A stretch of DNA of 64,000 nucleotides. Origin: Mesorhizobium liriopis (GTDB taxonomy: Bacteria > Pseudomonadota > Alphaproteobacteria > Rhizobiales > Rhizobiaceae). The position numbers and the translations under genes are program-made. Of the stretch, positions 25,975 to 36,697 are shown piece after piece (position 1 is the first letter of the stretch; the number at the start of each line of letters is the position of its first letter). The notes under the pieces are model-generated. The model saw only the letters and a program-made list of their open reading frames with translations, ran no database searches and was not told the origin of the DNA. The stretch lies in the NCBI RefSeq assembly GCF_024053505.1, contig NZ_JAMXQS010000001.1, positions 124,001 through 188,000 on the forward strand. The letters are read 5' to 3'.

Positions 25975-28188
25975 ATGACCTACACGAATTTCACGCTCGA
26001 CACGGATGCGGAAGGCATCGCCCTGCTCACCTGGGACATGCCTGACCGTTCCATGAACGTCTTCACCGAAAGCGTCATGGAGGAACTCGACGCGATCCTT
26101 GCCGAAGTGGTCGCGAATGACGCCATCAAGGGTGTGGTGCTGACCTCCGGCAAGAAGGATTTCTCCGGCGGCGCGGACCTCAACATGCTCAAGCGCATGA
26201 TGGCCCAGTTCGAAGCCGAGAAGACGCGCGACCCCGGGAATGCCACCAAGCTCTTGTTCGAGAATGCCGGCCTGATGACCGGCCTGTTCCGGCGCATCGA
26301 GACCTGCGGCAAGCCCTGGGTGGCGGCTATCAACGGCACCTGCATGGGCGGCGCGTTCGAGATCTCGCTCGCCTGCCACGGCCGTGTCGCCGCCGACAGC
26401 GAGCGCGTGAAGCTGGCGCTGCCCGAGGTCAAGGTCGGCATCTTCCCCGGCGCCGGCGGCACCCAGCGCGTACCACGTCTGGCCGACACGCAGGCCGCCC
26501 TTCAGATGCTGACCACCGGCCAGACGCTGACGCCGCAAAAGGCCAAGGGCATGAACCTCATCCATGCCATCGCCGCCCCCGATCAGCTCATTGAAACGGC
26601 GAAAAAGATGATCCGCGACGGGCTCAAGCCTGTGCAGCCCTGGGACGAGAAGGGCTTCAAGATCCCCGGCGGGCCGGTTTACTCGGCGGCGGGCGCGAAC
26701 CTCTGGCCGCCGGCCGCCGCCATCCTGCGCCGCGAGACCAATCTAAACTACCCCGGCGCCGCCGCGATCCTCAAATGCGTCTATGAAGGCCTGCTCGTGC
26801 CCTTCGACACGGCGCTCAAGATCGAGCAGCGCTACTTCACGCAAATCCTGCAAACCACCGAAGCCGCCATGATGGTGCGCTCGCTCTTCGTCTCGCTGCA
26901 GGAACTGAACAAGGGCGCCCGCCGCCCGGCTGGCGTGCCCGAAACGAAGTTCTCCAAGATCGGTGTGATCGGCGCGGGCTTCATGGGCGCCGGCATTGCC
27001 TATGTCACGGCCAAGGCCGGCATCCCGGTGGTGCTTGTGGATCGCGACCAGGAGTCGGCCCAAAAGGGCAAGGCGCATTCCGACACGCTGATGGCCGAGC
27101 AGGTCAAGAAGGGCCGCGCCAAGCCGGAAGACAAGGAAAAGCTCCTTGCCCTCATCACGCCCACCGCTGACTACGCGGCCCTCGAAGGCTGCGAACTGGT
27201 GATCGAAGCGGTTTTCGAGGATTCAACCGTCAAGAAGGCCGCGACGCAAGCCGCCGAAGCGGCCATCGGCGACACCGCCATCTTCGCGTCCAACACCTCG
27301 ACCATCCCCATCAGCGCACTCGCCGGCAACTCCGTGCGGCCCGACAGCTTTGTGGGCATCCACTTCTTCTCGCCAGTCGACAAGATGATGCTGGTGGAAG
27401 TGATCCGTGGCGAGAAGACCGGCGAAAAGGCGATTGCGACGGCACTCGATTATGTGCGTGCAATCAAGAAGACGCCCGTTCTGGTCAACGACACGCGCGG
27501 CTTCTTCGTCAATCGCTGCGTCCTGAAATACATCGCCGAAGCCTATCGCATGCTGATCGAGGGCGTGCCCGCGCCAATGATCGAGAACGCCGCCAAGTTC
27601 GCCGGCATGCCGGTCGGACCGCTGGCGCTCGCCGACGAGGTGGCGCTCGATCTCGCCCAGAAGATCATGCGCCAGACCGTGCGCGACCTGGGCGAAGGGG
27701 CTGTCGAAGCCGATCAGCTCAAGCTCGTGGACGAAATGGTCGACCGCTTCGATCGCAAGGGCCGCAAGAACGCCAAGGGCTTCTACGATTACCCGGCGAA
27801 GCCCGCGAAAAAGGCGCTCTGGCCCGGCCTGAAAGACCTCTATCCGCAAAAGGCCCCCGAGGCCGTCGATTTCGATGAGCTGAAAAAGCGCTTCCTGTTC
27901 GTGATCGCCATCGAGGCCGCGCGCGTGATGGAAGAAGGCATCGTCACCGACCCACGCGAAGCGGATGTCGGCTCCATCCTGGCCTTCGGCTTCGCGCCCT
28001 ATACCGGCGGCGTGCTTTCGATGATCGACGGCATGGGCGCGGCGAAGTTCGTGGCCGAGGCCGATGCGCTCAAGGCCAAGCACGGCGCACCGTTCGAAGT
28101 GCCGCAGCTCCTGCGCGACATGGCGAAGAGCAACGACACGTTCTATGCCCGCTTCAATCCTTACCCGCCCGAGAAAGAGGCCGCCTGA
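25975..28188 (+). CDS. Bifunctional enoyl-CoA hydratase / 3-hydroxyacyl-CoA dehydrogenase (FadJ/FadB-like)
   Basis: 737 residues. The N-terminal crotonase domain has the oxyanion-hole and catalytic stretches SGGADLNMLKRM and CMGGAFEISLACHGRV...LPEVKVGIFPGAGGTQRVPRL. The 3-hydroxyacyl-CoA dehydrogenase starts near residue 325 with KIGVIGAGFMGAGIAYVTAK (NAD motif) and contains FASNTSTIPI, IHFFSPVDKMMLVEVI and DTRGFFVNR. The C-terminal helical domain is complete. It carries out the hydration and oxidation steps of beta-oxidation and completes the cycle with its two upstream operon partners. Confidence 0.95.
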   Translation: MTYTNFTLDTDAEGIALLTWDMPDRSMNVFTESVMEELDAILAEVVANDAIKGVVLTSGKKDFSGGADLNMLKRMMAQFEAEKTRDPGNATKLLFENAGLMTGLFRRIETCGKPWVAAINGTCMGGAFEISLACHGRVAADSERVKLALPEVKVGIFPGAGGTQRVPRLADTQAALQMLTTGQTLTPQKAKGMNLIHAIAAPDQLIETAKKMIRDGLKPVQPWDEKGFKIPGGPVYSAAGANLWPPAAAILRRETNLNYPGAAAILKCVYEGLLVPFDTALKIEQRYFTQILQTTEAAMMVRSLFVSLQELNKGARRPAGVPETKFSKIGVIGAGFMGAGIAYVTAKAGIPVVLVDRDQESAQKGKAHSDTLMAEQVKKGRAKPEDKEKLLALITPTADYAALEGCELVIEAVFEDSTVKKAATQAAEAAIGDTAIFASNTSTIPISALAGNSVRPDSFVGIHFFSPVDKMMLVEVIRGEKTGEKAIATALDYVRAIKKTPVLVNDTRGFFVNRCVLKYIAEAYRMLIEGVPAPMIENAAKFAGMPVGPLALADEVALDLAQKIMRQTVRDLGEGAVEADQLKLVDEMVDRFDRKGRKNAKGFYDYPAKPAKKALWPGLKDLYPQKAPEAVDFDELKKRFLFVIAIEAARVMEEGIVTDPREADVGSILAFGFAPYTGGVLSMIDGMGAAKFVAEADALKAKHGAPFEVPQLLRDMAKSNDTFYARFNPYPPEKEAA

Positions 28189-28280
28189 GGCAAAAGCGGG
28201 CGCCTTTCGCTGGACACCGGGAAGGGCTCGCCCTACAACATTAGGGGCAAGGATTTTTTTCCTCTGGAGGGGCAGGCGCG

Positions 28281-28916
28281 ATGCTTTCGCATGAGCGGGT
28301 CTGGGCGGCGATCGATGCATTGGCTGCCCGCTATTCGCTTTCGGCGTCGGGGCTCGCCAAGCGTGCCGGGCTCGATTCCACGGCCTTCAACAAGTCCAAG
28401 CGCTGCTCCGTCGATGGCCGCCCGCGCTGGCCTTCAACGGAATCGCTGGCCAAGGTGATCGAAGCGACGGGATCGTCGCTCGACGAATTCCTGTCGCTGG
28501 TCGATGGCGAAAAGGAAGCCGCATCCGGCGGCTCCCGTGTGCCGCTGATCGGCTTCGCGCAGGCCGGTGCCGGCGGCTTCTTCACCGATGCCGGCTTTCC
28601 CGTGGGGCAGGGCTGGGAGATGGTGGACCTGCCCGCCGCTGCGCGTGAAGGATCCTATGCTCTGCAAGTCCAGGGCGATTCCATGCTGCCGCTTTATCGC
28701 GACGGCGATGTGCTGATCGTCGAGCCCGAAACGACGGTGCGCAAGGGCGACCGCGTGGTGGTCAAGACCACCGGAGGCGAGGTGATGGCCAAGGTCCTGA
28801 TGCGCCAGTCGAGCGAGGGTGTCGAACTCCTGTCACTCAACCCCGAGCACCCGTTGCGGGAAATCCCGGCCGCCGAGATCGACTGGATCGCGCGCATCGT
28901 CTGGGCCAGCCAGTAA
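28281..28916 (+). CDS. HTH regulator with LexA-like S24 peptidase domain
   Basis: 211 residues. An N-terminal helix-turn-helix (AALAARYSLSASGLAKRAGLD, about 7-70) is joined to a C-terminal S24 domain with the catalytic Ser in VQGDSMLPLYRDGD (about residue 135) and the Lys in GEVMAKVLMRQ (about residue 173), the Ser/Lys dyad arrangement of LexA and phage repressors. ATG 28281 follows a GGAGGGG. No phage genes are nearby, so this looks like a chromosomal housekeeping regulator, as seen in many rhizobia. A typical Ala-Gly autocleavage site is not obvious, although QAGAGGF (about 93-100) could serve. Target genes unknown. Confidence 0.88.
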   Translation: MLSHERVWAAIDALAARYSLSASGLAKRAGLDSTAFNKSKRCSVDGRPRWPSTESLAKVIEATGSSLDEFLSLVDGEKEAASGGSRVPLIGFAQAGAGGFFTDAGFPVGQGWEMVDLPAAAREGSYALQVQGDSMLPLYRDGDVLIVEPETTVRKGDRVVVKTTGGEVMAKVLMRQSSEGVELLSLNPEHPLREIPAAEIDWIARIVWASQ

Positions 28917-28928
28917 GGACCTCCTCGC

Positions 28929-29648
28929 ATGCGTCCCGCAGCCATCAACGGCATCGCAGCGCTCGGGCTCGTGGTGCTTTCCAGCGCGATGGTCGCCCTT
29001 GCGCCGAATCCGAACGACAGCGCTTCGGCGCTGGATCGATCGCCCGCCACGCAGCTCAGCGCCGAAGATGCCGCCGACATGGATGCGCTGACCGCCGAGC
29101 CATCACCGGACGACACCGCCGCCGAGAATGCGACGGATGAAACGGCGGCACCTTCCGACCAGACTGCCGCCGCCAAACCTGAGATCGATCCGCAAACAGG
29201 CCTCGAACGTTTGCCCGCGCGTCCGCCCCTGAGCGAGCCCGAAAAGCCGGAAGCGCCCAAGCCGACACTGCTTTATCGCCCCGTCGCCACTGCCGCCGGC
29301 CGTCTGGAAGCGGGCGGGCATGTGGTCGAGGTTCAGGGCGTGAAGATCACGGAAGCCGACCAGGTCTGCGATGCGCCGAACGGCAAGTCATGGGCCTGCG
29401 GGGTCGTCGCCCGCACCGCCTTCCGCAACTGGCTGCGCAACCGCGCCGTGCTCTGCACCGTGCCCGACAAGCCGTCGAGCGCGGTGGTCAAGTCATCCTG
29501 CACGGTCGGCAACGAGGATGCGGCGGCATGGCTCGTCGCGCATGGCTTCGCCGAAACGGACGACAGTGGCCCTTATGCGGAAGCCCAGGCCGAGGCCAGG
29601 AAAGTCGGCCGCGGCATCTGGGGTTCCGCACCCGCCTCAGGCGGCTGA
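28929..29648 (+). CDS. Secreted SNase-like (thermonuclease-family) protein, probably non-catalytic
   Basis: 239 residues. An N-terminal hydrophobic segment ([21 protein letters not shown]) serves as signal or anchor. A low-complexity acidic/Pro-rich linker (35-115) leads to a C-terminal SNase-like OB-fold (about 118-235) with [39 protein letters not shown] and the family-typical ending [12 protein letters not shown]. The Arg/Glu catalytic triad pattern of active staphylococcal nuclease is not visible, and Cys residues are present instead. It follows the S24 regulator by 12 bases and is probably co-transcribed. Its stop overlaps the convergent lysK by 12 bases. Confidence 0.75.
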   Translation: MRPAAINGIAALGLVVLSSAMVALAPNPNDSASALDRSPATQLSAEDAADMDALTAEPSPDDTAAENATDETAAPSDQTAAAKPEIDPQTGLERLPARPPLSEPEKPEAPKPTLLYRPVATAAGRLEAGGHVVEVQGVKITEADQVCDAPNGKSWACGVVARTAFRNWLRNRAVLCTVPDKPSSAVVKSSCTVGNEDAAAWLVAHGFAETDDSGPYAEAQAEARKVGRGIWGSAPASGG

Positions 29649-31280
29649 AGCGAGTTTTCCCTCAAGCGCGTCGGCAATGAGCGCCCGCGTTTCCTTGACG
29701 CCGTAAAGTGCCGCGAACGAGCCGAAGCGCGGGCCGCGCTCCTGACCGATCAGCACCTGATAGATCATCTGGAAGAACGCCACCGACACGCCGGGCCCAC
29801 CTTCCGGGCTCTTCTTGGCATGGTCCTGATAGCGCGGAATGGCGCGTGCCACATCGAGCGCCGCGTTCTGGATGGCCCCGCCATCTGCAGCCGCCGGCAA
29901 TGCGGCGAGCGCGTCCGAAAGCTTCGCCAAGGCCGCGCGCTCTTCTTCGTCCGGGGCGCGATGCACCTTGGCCGGCTTCACGAAATCCTCGAAGTAGCGG
30001 ATCGCATAGCCTGCGAGCCGGTCGAGTTCGGGATGCGTTTCGGCCGTCACGCCCGGCGCATAGCGCGAGATGAACCCCCAGAGCACGCCCTTGTCGCCCG
30101 CATTCGAGGCGCTGACGAGGTTGAGCAGAAGGCCGAAGGGCACCGGCAGGTCGATCGCCGGCGGATTGCCGTTGTGGATGTGCCAGACCGGATTGCCGAG
30201 CTGTTCCTTGATCTCCTGACGCGGATAGGCCGAAAGGAACTGGTAATATTCTTCCACCGCCCGCGGGATGACGTCGAAGTAAAGCTTCTTCGCCTGGCGC
30301 GGCCGCTGGAACATGTAAAGCGCCAGGCTTTCGGTCGGCGCATAAGTGAGCCACTCGTCGATGGTCAGCCCGTTGCCCTTCGACTTCGAGATCTTCTGGC
30401 CGACTTCGTCGAGGAACAGCTCATACACGAAATGCTCTGGCGGGCGCCCGCCGAGGATCGCGCAGATGCGGTCATAGATCACCTGATTGGTCTGGTGATC
30501 CTTGCCGAACATCTCGAAATCGACATCAAGCGCAGCCCAGCGCATGCCGAAATCCGGCTTCCACTGCAGCTTCACCGCGCCGCCCGTCACAGGCAGGGTG
30601 GTCTCCTCGCCGTCCTCGTCGTCGAAGGTGATGGTGCCGGCTTCCGCGTCCACCTTCTTCATGGGCACGTAGAGCACGCGTCCCGTCTTGGGCGAGATCG
30701 GCAGGAAGGGGCTATAGGTCGCCTGACGCTCGGGCCCGAGCGTCGGCAGCATCACCTTCATGATGTCGTCATAGCGTTCGGCTGCGAGCTTCAGCACCGC
30801 ATCGAAGCGGCCCGCTTTGTAGTATTCGGTGGCACTCGCGAACTCGTAGTCGAAGCCGAACGTGTCGAGAAAGCGCCGCAGCATTGCATTGTTGTGGTGC
30901 CCGAAGCTTGGGTAGTCGCCCCCGAACGGGTTCGGCACCGAGGTTAGCGGCATATGCAGGTAGGGCTCGAGGAAGGTGCGGTCCGGCACGTTGTCCGGGA
31001 TCTTGCGCATCCCGTCCATGTCGTCCGAAAAGCAGAGCAGGCGCGTCGGCACCTTGTCTTCGGTGAGCACACGAAAGGCGTGGCGCACCATGGTCGTGCG
31101 CGCCACTTCGCCGAAAGTGCCGATATGGGGCAGGCCGGAAGGGCCATAGCCTGTTTCGAACAGCACGGCCTCTGGATAGCCCGTGTCCTTGTAGCGCGCG
31201 ATGATCTTCTGCGCTTCCTCGAACGGCCAAGCCTTGCTTTCACCGGCGGCGCGGAGGGTTTCAGGGCTCACATCGATCAT
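29637..31280 (-). CDS. lysK: Lysine--tRNA ligase, class I
   Basis: 547 residues, class I LysRS with the archaeal/alphaproteobacterial architecture. The HIGH signature appears as [16 protein letters not shown] (about residues 70-85), KMSKS as [13 protein letters not shown] (about 293-305). The C-terminal helical anticodon-binding cage is complete. It charges tRNA-Lys. Alphaproteobacteria commonly use this class I enzyme in place of class II LysS, which supports the lineage assignment. The gene is alone on its strand. Confidence 0.96.
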   Translation of the reverse strand: MIDVSPETLRAAGESKAWPFEEAQKIIARYKDTGYPEAVLFETGYGPSGLPHIGTFGEVARTTMVRHAFRVLTEDKVPTRLLCFSDDMDGMRKIPDNVPDRTFLEPYLHMPLTSVPNPFGGDYPSFGHHNNAMLRRFLDTFGFDYEFASATEYYKAGRFDAVLKLAAERYDDIMKVMLPTLGPERQATYSPFLPISPKTGRVLYVPMKKVDAEAGTITFDDEDGEETTLPVTGGAVKLQWKPDFGMRWAALDVDFEMFGKDHQTNQVIYDRICAILGGRPPEHFVYELFLDEVGQKISKSKGNGLTIDEWLTYAPTESLALYMFQRPRQAKKLYFDVIPRAVEEYYQFLSAYPRQEIKEQLGNPVWHIHNGNPPAIDLPVPFGLLLNLVSASNAGDKGVLWGFISRYAPGVTAETHPELDRLAGYAIRYFEDFVKPAKVHRAPDEEERAALAKLSDALAALPAAADGGAIQNAALDVARAIPRYQDHAKKSPEGGPGVSVAFFQMIYQVLIGQERGPRFGSFAALYGVKETRALIADALEGKLASAA

Positions 31281-31347
31281 CGCGGACAGTCCATCATTGC
31301 GAGCGTCAGGCTCTAGGCAAGCGAGCCCGAGCCGTCAACGCGCAGGA

Positions 31348-32217
31348 TCAGTAGAAGCCGACAGGAAAGGTACGCAGGTAGAGTTCGGTAAAGCGCCCAT
31401 TCGTGGCGATCGTCTGCAGCGCATAGTCGAGCCCGGCTAGAAGATCGGCATCCTCGCGCTTGACGGCGATCGACAGTCCCGTGCCGAGATATTCGGGCGC
31501 AAGGTAGGGTCCGCCGGCAAAGACACAGCACCCGCGCCCTTCCTCGCCTGCCAGCCAGTAGGACAGCCGCATCCCATCACCGAAAATCGCCGCGATCTTC
31601 TTTTCGCGCAGGTCGCGATAAAGCTCTTCGGGCTTGGCGTAAGGCTTCACATCGAGCCCGTCGAACTCCGCCCGCAGCATCTTTTCATGTGCCCCACCCG
31701 CCAGCACGCCGACCGCCTTGCCATGCAGGCTTTTCACCAGCGGCTCGGCCGGCAGCTGATCTTTCAGGGTCACGAACCGGGCCGGAAACCAGAGAAACGG
31801 CCGCGTGAAGCCCAGCGTCTCCCGCGCCTCCGCATTGGCCGCCACGCCCGCGATGATCGCCTCGCCCTCGCCACGCAATAGGGCCGGGCGCAACTCGCTC
31901 CACGGCAGCGCCTGAATCTGACACTTGTCGCCGAGTTTCAGCTCCGCACAAATGGCCCGCGCGAGATCGATGTGAAAACCCGACAACTGGCCCTGAGCAT
32001 CGATCGCGTTGAACGGCGGAAAATCCGTGCTGGTCAGAAAGCGCAGGCGGGGCAGGGCGGAGAGATCGGGGGACGCCAGCCGTTCGCGCGGTTCCCAAAG
32101 CAGCGGGATCTTGGGCTCCTGTGCCCATGCGGCGCCGGGCAGAAGCAGCCCGGCGCAAAGCACTGCCATCTTCACGCGCTGCGTCGTTCGAAGGAGCTTT
32201 GAAGGGGATGCGGCCAT
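31348..32217 (-). CDS. Periplasmic solute-binding protein (SBP_bac_3 family), orphan
   Basis: 289 residues. A signal peptide (KMAVLCAGLLLPGAAWAQE, cleavage near residue 33) precedes a family 3 solute-binding domain: LRFLTSTDFPPFNAIDAQGQLSGFHIDLARAI is the classical first lobe with the ligand-binding aromatic/acidic positions. KSLHGKAVGVLAGGAHEKML and EKKIAAIFGDGMRLSYWLAG make up the rest. The family binds polar amino acids or related small ligands. No permease or ATPase gene is adjacent, so it either serves a transporter elsewhere or acts as a sensor. An extra CC pair (GRGCCVFAGG) is notable. Confidence 0.85.
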   Translation of the reverse strand: MAASPSKLLRTTQRVKMAVLCAGLLLPGAAWAQEPKIPLLWEPRERLASPDLSALPRLRFLTSTDFPPFNAIDAQGQLSGFHIDLARAICAELKLGDKCQIQALPWSELRPALLRGEGEAIIAGVAANAEARETLGFTRPFLWFPARFVTLKDQLPAEPLVKSLHGKAVGVLAGGAHEKMLRAEFDGLDVKPYAKPEELYRDLREKKIAAIFGDGMRLSYWLAGEEGRGCCVFAGGPYLAPEYLGTGLSIAVKREDADLLAGLDYALQTIATNGRFTELYLRTFPVGFY

Positions 32218-32486
32218 ATCTCACCCCTAGCATCCGCCAAAGCCACTCGAAAGCGCCAGAATAGGCGTGGCTCACAGCTGCCACGCATGTCGAACCGGAT
32301 GGCGAAGTAGATTCGCTGATGGCCTTTGTTTTGTGCCGCGATATTGGCAGTCGAACAGAGAACAACTGTGGATGAACTTGGAGATCGCCGTACACCAAAG
32401 TCATCGCCTCTTGTCTCAAAGCAATCGCGCTGAACAAATTCATGCCGGGGAAGCCGCTCACAGCGGCGCGGGGTGAGTGAACACGC

Positions 32487-34427
32487 ATGGACGTTCTCGA
32501 AAGAGATCGCGAGACCGATCCGCCGCTCATGGCGGATGCTGAAACCTTCAGCGCAGCCGAAGCGAGCGTCTCGACGCACAGGATGGCAGAGCTCGTCTTT
32601 CCAGCCATCACGGATTGGTGCCCCATCCTCGACCGGCTTAAACTTTCCTTCGAAGAACGTCTTGAACTCGCCGCCACTGCCGATATCGACCGTCGCACTC
32701 TCGCCCAGCAACTCGTGGCTTCAGGTCGCATCTCCGAAGTCGCGCTGACGCGCCTGATGGCCGAACAGCTCGGCCTCTCGTTCCAGGAAACAATCCGGGC
32801 GGACCATCTCATGGTCACGGACGAAGACTGCTTCTCGCATCTCGGCGCCAACAGCCGCTTCGCCCTTATGAAACAGGAGGGGTCGAATAGCCGCAACGCA
32901 TTGCTGCTGGCTCTCAACCGCATGTCACCCCGCGAGGCCGCCGGTCACCTCGCGGCTAAGCCCGAACTCAGGCATTGGCTCAGGATCGTCGCGCCATCGA
33001 CGCTGCGCCGCGCGCTCATCGAACGTGCCGAGCCGATGCTCCTTCGCGAAGCCGTGCTCGGCCTTTTCGAGCGCAACCCCGATCACTCCGCGCGTCAGAC
33101 GCTCAACCCATGGCAAGGCGTGGCCGTCGGGGTCCTGTTGACCCTTCTGCCCTTTGCTTTTTTGCTCGTACCGGCCGCCTCGCTCCTCGTCACGCATCTG
33201 CTGTCCTCGCTGTTCTTTCTGGCCTGCGTCGCTTTGCGCCTCGCCGCGATCCGCGCTGCCCCCGCCTATCGCGTGACGCCCGTCGCCCATCGCATCCACG
33301 AGGAACTGCCGGTCTACTCCGTTCTGGTTGCGCTCTACCGGGAACGCGCGGTCGTGCCGCAACTGATCGAAGCGCTGCAAAAGCTCGAATGGCCGGCGGG
33401 CCGGCTCGAAGTGAAGCTGATCTGTGAGGCCGACGACCATGACACGATCGAGGCCATCCGCGAGGCCGGGCCACCGCCGAATTTCGAGATCGTCGCAGTT
33501 CCGCCCGCGCTGCCCAGAACCAAGCCCAAGGCCTTGAACTACGCTCTGCCTCTGACCTCAGGCGAGTTCGTCGTCCTTTTCGATGCGGAGGACCGCCCCG
33601 ATCCGCTGCAGCTCAAGGAAGCGCTCGACCGCTTCCGCCGAGCCGGCCCTGATCTGGCCTGCCTGCAAGCCCCGCTCGTCATCTCGAACGCGAATGCGTT
33701 GCCTGTCGCGGGCCTGTTCGGCCTGGAATATGCAGCACTTTTCCGCAGCCTGCTGCCTTACCTCGCCAAGAAAAGATCCTTTCTGCCCCTCGGCGGCACA
33801 TCGAACCACTTCCGCCGCACAGCGCTCGAAGAAGCGGGAGCGTGGGATCCGTTCAACGTCACGGAAGACGCCGATCTGGGCCTGCGCCTTCTGCGCATGG
33901 GCTATCGCACCGAAACGCTGACGCATCCGACGCTCGAAGACGCGCCTGAAGATTTGAGGACCTGGCTGCCGCAACGCACGCGGTGGTTCAAGGGCTGGCT
34001 GCAAACGCTGTTCGTGCATATGCGCCATCCCGCCCGACTCCTGCGTGAGATCGGCGTCGGGCCATTCCTCATCACACAGGTGTTGCTGCTCGGCATGGTC
34101 GCCTCGGCCCTCGTCCATCCGCTTTTGATCGGGACGTTCGCCGTTCTCATCTGGCGCCTGATCAGCGGCGTGCCTTTCGACACCTTCTACGCCGCGATCC
34201 TGCTCCTCGACATCACCAACATCGTCTGCGGCTACCTCTCGTTTCTCGCACTCGGCTGGCGCTCGATGTCGAAGCGCGAGAGACGCGGTTTCCCACGTCT
34301 CGTGCTTCTCACGCCGCTCTACTGGATGTTGCTCTCCGTTGCCGCCTGGAATGCGGTCTGGCAGCTATGGAAAAGGCCGCATCATTGGAGCAAGACCGCG
34401 CATAAGCCGGTGCGGTCAGTGGTCTGA
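32487..34427 (+). CDS. Membrane glycosyltransferase family 2 with N-terminal GspE/MshEN-like domain
   Basis: 646 residues. The N-terminal ~170 residues are soluble and helical with [29 protein letters not shown], resembling the GspE N-terminal/MshEN fold. Two membrane helices follow ([20 protein letters not shown] and neighbour, about 210-255). The GT2 catalytic domain (about 270-500) carries [24 protein letters not shown] (DxD-type motif), [16 protein letters not shown] (the TED motif) and QRTRWFKGW (Q/RxxRW). Four or five C-terminal membrane helices end the protein. Related enzymes polymerise or export exopolysaccharides such as adhesins. The product is unknown. The C-terminal end overlaps the convergent ppk2 by 12 bases. 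Confidence 0.87.
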   Translation: MDVLERDRETDPPLMADAETFSAAEASVSTHRMAELVFPAITDWCPILDRLKLSFEERLELAATADIDRRTLAQQLVASGRISEVALTRLMAEQLGLSFQETIRADHLMVTDEDCFSHLGANSRFALMKQEGSNSRNALLLALNRMSPREAAGHLAAKPELRHWLRIVAPSTLRRALIERAEPMLLREAVLGLFERNPDHSARQTLNPWQGVAVGVLLTLLPFAFLLVPAASLLVTHLLSSLFFLACVALRLAAIRAAPAYRVTPVAHRIHEELPVYSVLVALYRERAVVPQLIEALQKLEWPAGRLEVKLICEADDHDTIEAIREAGPPPNFEIVAVPPALPRTKPKALNYALPLTSGEFVVLFDAEDRPDPLQLKEALDRFRRAGPDLACLQAPLVISNANALPVAGLFGLEYAALFRSLLPYLAKKRSFLPLGGTSNHFRRTALEEAGAWDPFNVTEDADLGLRLLRMGYRTETLTHPTLEDAPEDLRTWLPQRTRWFKGWLQTLFVHMRHPARLLREIGVGPFLITQVLLLGMVASALVHPLLIGTFAVLIWRLISGVPFDTFYAAILLLDITNIVCGYLSFLALGWRSMSKRERRGFPRLVLLTPLYWMLLSVAAWNAVWQLWKRPHHWSKTAHKPVRSVV

Positions 34428-35279
34428 GAACGCCGGCCCCTCCGCGATGATCTTCGGATCGGCCTTGCCGATTGCGTCCAGATCCCGTCCCTCATAGGGA
34501 ACGGCGCTCAGCACATGCCGGATCACCTCCAGCCGCGCCCGGCGCTTGTCGTTCGACCGCACCAGCGTCCAAGGCGCCTTCGAGCTATGCGTGCGCCGGA
34601 ACATCTCTTCGGATGCGCGTGTGTAGTCGTCCCATTTCGGAATGGCCGCCACATCCATGTCCGAGAACTTCCAGGTCGCCAGCGGGTCGTGACGGCGGTC
34701 GTGGAAGCGCTTCAGCTGGGTTTCGCGGCCGATCGACAGCCAGAACTTGAAGAAGCGGATCCCGTCATTGACGATCAGCCGCTCGAAATGCGGGGTTTCT
34801 TCAAGGAACTTCTCGGTCTCCTCGGGCGTGCAGAACCCCATCACGGTTTCCACGCCCGCGCGGTTGTACCAGGATCGGTCGAACGACACGAACTCGCCGC
34901 TTGTCGGAAAATGCGTGACGTAGCGCTGATAGTACCACTGCCCCTGTTCGCGGTCCGAAGGCTTGGCGAGCGCGATGTTGGGCGCGTAACGCGGGTTCAT
35001 GTGTTCGCGCAGCACCTTGATGGCTCCGCCTTTACCCGCGGCATCGCGCCCCTCGAACAGTGCCATCACGCGCTCGCCGCTCTTCTGCAGCCATGATTGC
35101 AGCTTCACGAGTTCCGTTTGCAGCCTGACCAGTTCCTCCTCGTAGATCTCGCGCTTGAGCTTCTTGTCGTAAGGATAGCCGCCCGACTGCAATGCCTTTT
35201 CGTCGATCCAATCCGGCAAGACGGGGTCGTTGATATCGAAAGCCGGCAGTTCGTCGTGATGCTTCTTTTTGTGCTTCAT
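34416..35279 (-). CDS. ppk2: Polyphosphate kinase 2
   Basis: About 287 residues, PPK2 family class I. Motifs: Walker [14 protein letters not shown] (about residue 80), the conserved [12 protein letters not shown], and the lid-module region [27 protein letters not shown] with conserved Lys/Arg. The enzyme transfers phosphate between polyphosphate and nucleoside diphosphates. ATG 35279 is chosen because AGGA lies 10 bases upstream; a second ATG 18 bases earlier lacks a site. Its location beside phoR-phoU fits phosphate metabolism, though it is on the opposite strand and not in the same transcript. Confidence 0.94.
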   Translation of the reverse strand: MKHKKKHHDELPAFDINDPVLPDWIDEKALQSGGYPYDKKLKREIYEEELVRLQTELVKLQSWLQKSGERVMALFEGRDAAGKGGAIKVLREHMNPRYAPNIALAKPSDREQGQWYYQRYVTHFPTSGEFVSFDRSWYNRAGVETVMGFCTPEETEKFLEETPHFERLIVNDGIRFFKFWLSIGRETQLKRFHDRRHDPLATWKFSDMDVAAIPKWDDYTRASEEMFRRTHSSKAPWTLVRSNDKRRARLEVIRHVLSAVPYEGRDLDAIGKADPKIIAEGPAFSDH

Positions 35280-35375
35280 CGTCCGGTGATCCTGCATGTG
35301 TTAGACCCGCAGAATTGGGCGGAAACGCCGGAAAATCCAGCCCCGCCGGTGGTAAGCCGGCGGCGATGAGGACCG

Positions 35376-36608
35376 ATGGAAAGTGACGAGACGATCACGC
35401 CGGCGACGTTCGTCGCGCTGGCAAGCCTGAGTGCCGGCCTCGGCGGCGGGCTGATCCTGTCGGGCGATGGCGGCGCGATGCTGGCAGCCGGGCTGGCCTT
35501 CATGCTGGTCGCTGCCGTTTGCTTCGCTCTTTCGCTGCGTCGCACGAAGGCCGAAAACTCCGTCGCATCCCGCCCGGTCGACGCAAGCCTCGGCGTTCCG
35601 GCCATCGAGGCACAGGCGCTGATTTCAGCCATGCCCGATCCCATGGTCGTGTTCGACCCGGCCGGCTTCCTGCTTCACGCGAACCCGGCCGCTGAACTCG
35701 CTTTCGGCGCGCTCAAGCCCGGCCTTTCGCTGCCGTTGCGGTTTCGCGCCCCGGAGATGCAGGTGATGATGGGTGATCTGCTTTCGGGCAGCGTGTCGCG
35801 CGCCGAAACGCAGCTGTCCGAGCGCGTGCCGGTCGAGCGTTCGTTCCATGTGTGGGGTACGGCACTCGGCGATGGCCATTTCGCGCTCGTGTTCCACGAT
35901 CTCGGCGAAGCGCGCCGCATCGACCGCATGCGCTCGGATTTCGTGGCGAATGCCAGCCACGAATTGCGCACCCCGCTCGCGGCCATCGCGGGCTTCGTGG
36001 AAACCCTGCGCGGCCCCGCGCGCAATGACGAAAAGGCCCGCGACCGCTTTCTCACGATCATCGGCGAGCAGACCGCGCGCATGACGCGTTTGATTGACGA
36101 TCTCCTGTCGCTGTCGCGCCTGGAATCCCGCCCGACCCTCGATCTCGGCCAGAAGGTCGATCTGACGGCTGTCGTGCGCGAGGTTGCCGAAACGCTCGGC
36201 CCGGTCGCTGCCGAAAGCGGCGTGCGCCTCGAACTCGACGTCGATCAGGTCGAGGTGGGCGGCAGCCGCGATGAACTGGTGCAGGTCGTCCAGAACCTCA
36301 TCGAGAACGCCTGCAAATACGGGGCTTCGGGCGGGCGCGTCCTGGTTTCGCTCAAGCAGGCCGACCAGATGGAAGCCGAGCTTTCGGTGCGCGACTGGGG
36401 CGCCGGCATCGCATCCGAGCATCTGCCTCGCGTGACCGAGCGTTTCTATCGGGCCGATGTTCAGTCGAGCCGCGCCAAGAAGGGAACGGGCTTGGGCCTT
36501 TCCATCGTCAAGCACATTGCTACGCGCCACCATGCAAGGCTGACGATCGCGTCGGAACCGGGCAAGGGCTCGCTCTTCGCGCTGCGCTTTCCGAGCAAAT
36601 TCGTTTAA
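35376..36608 (+). CDS. phoR: Phosphate regulon sensor histidine kinase PhoR
   Basis: 410 residues. Two N-terminal membrane helices (about 10-28 and 34-54) are followed by a PAS domain (about 78-180), a HisKA domain with phosphorylated His195 in ANASHELRTP, and an HATPase domain with N-box NLIENACKYG, G1 RDWGAGI and G2 GTGLGLSIVKH. This is the small-periplasm architecture of PhoR. ATG 35376 is preceded by GATGAGGA. The phoU gene follows 89 bases downstream. The usual partner genes between and after (pstS, pstC, pstA, pstB, phoB) are absent here. The name rests on architecture plus the phoU neighbour. Confidence 0.87.
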   Translation: MESDETITPATFVALASLSAGLGGGLILSGDGGAMLAAGLAFMLVAAVCFALSLRRTKAENSVASRPVDASLGVPAIEAQALISAMPDPMVVFDPAGFLLHANPAAELAFGALKPGLSLPLRFRAPEMQVMMGDLLSGSVSRAETQLSERVPVERSFHVWGTALGDGHFALVFHDLGEARRIDRMRSDFVANASHELRTPLAAIAGFVETLRGPARNDEKARDRFLTIIGEQTARMTRLIDDLLSLSRLESRPTLDLGQKVDLTAVVREVAETLGPVAAESGVRLELDVDQVEVGGSRDELVQVVQNLIENACKYGASGGRVLVSLKQADQMEAELSVRDWGAGIASEHLPRVTERFYRADVQSSRAKKGTGLGLSIVKHIATRHHARLTIASEPGKGSLFALRFPSKFV

Positions 36609-36697
36609 CTATTTTGCCGGCGTGTTATCGCCGTGTCACAATGCGGGCCGATCATCGGTGAATCACGGGAGAATAATCCCGAAGGAGGAAACGAGGC

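Noticed and set aside
36609-36697. Possible Pho box before phoU
   Set aside because: TGTCACA occurs once, without the second 7-base half at the right spacing, so no Pho box is called.
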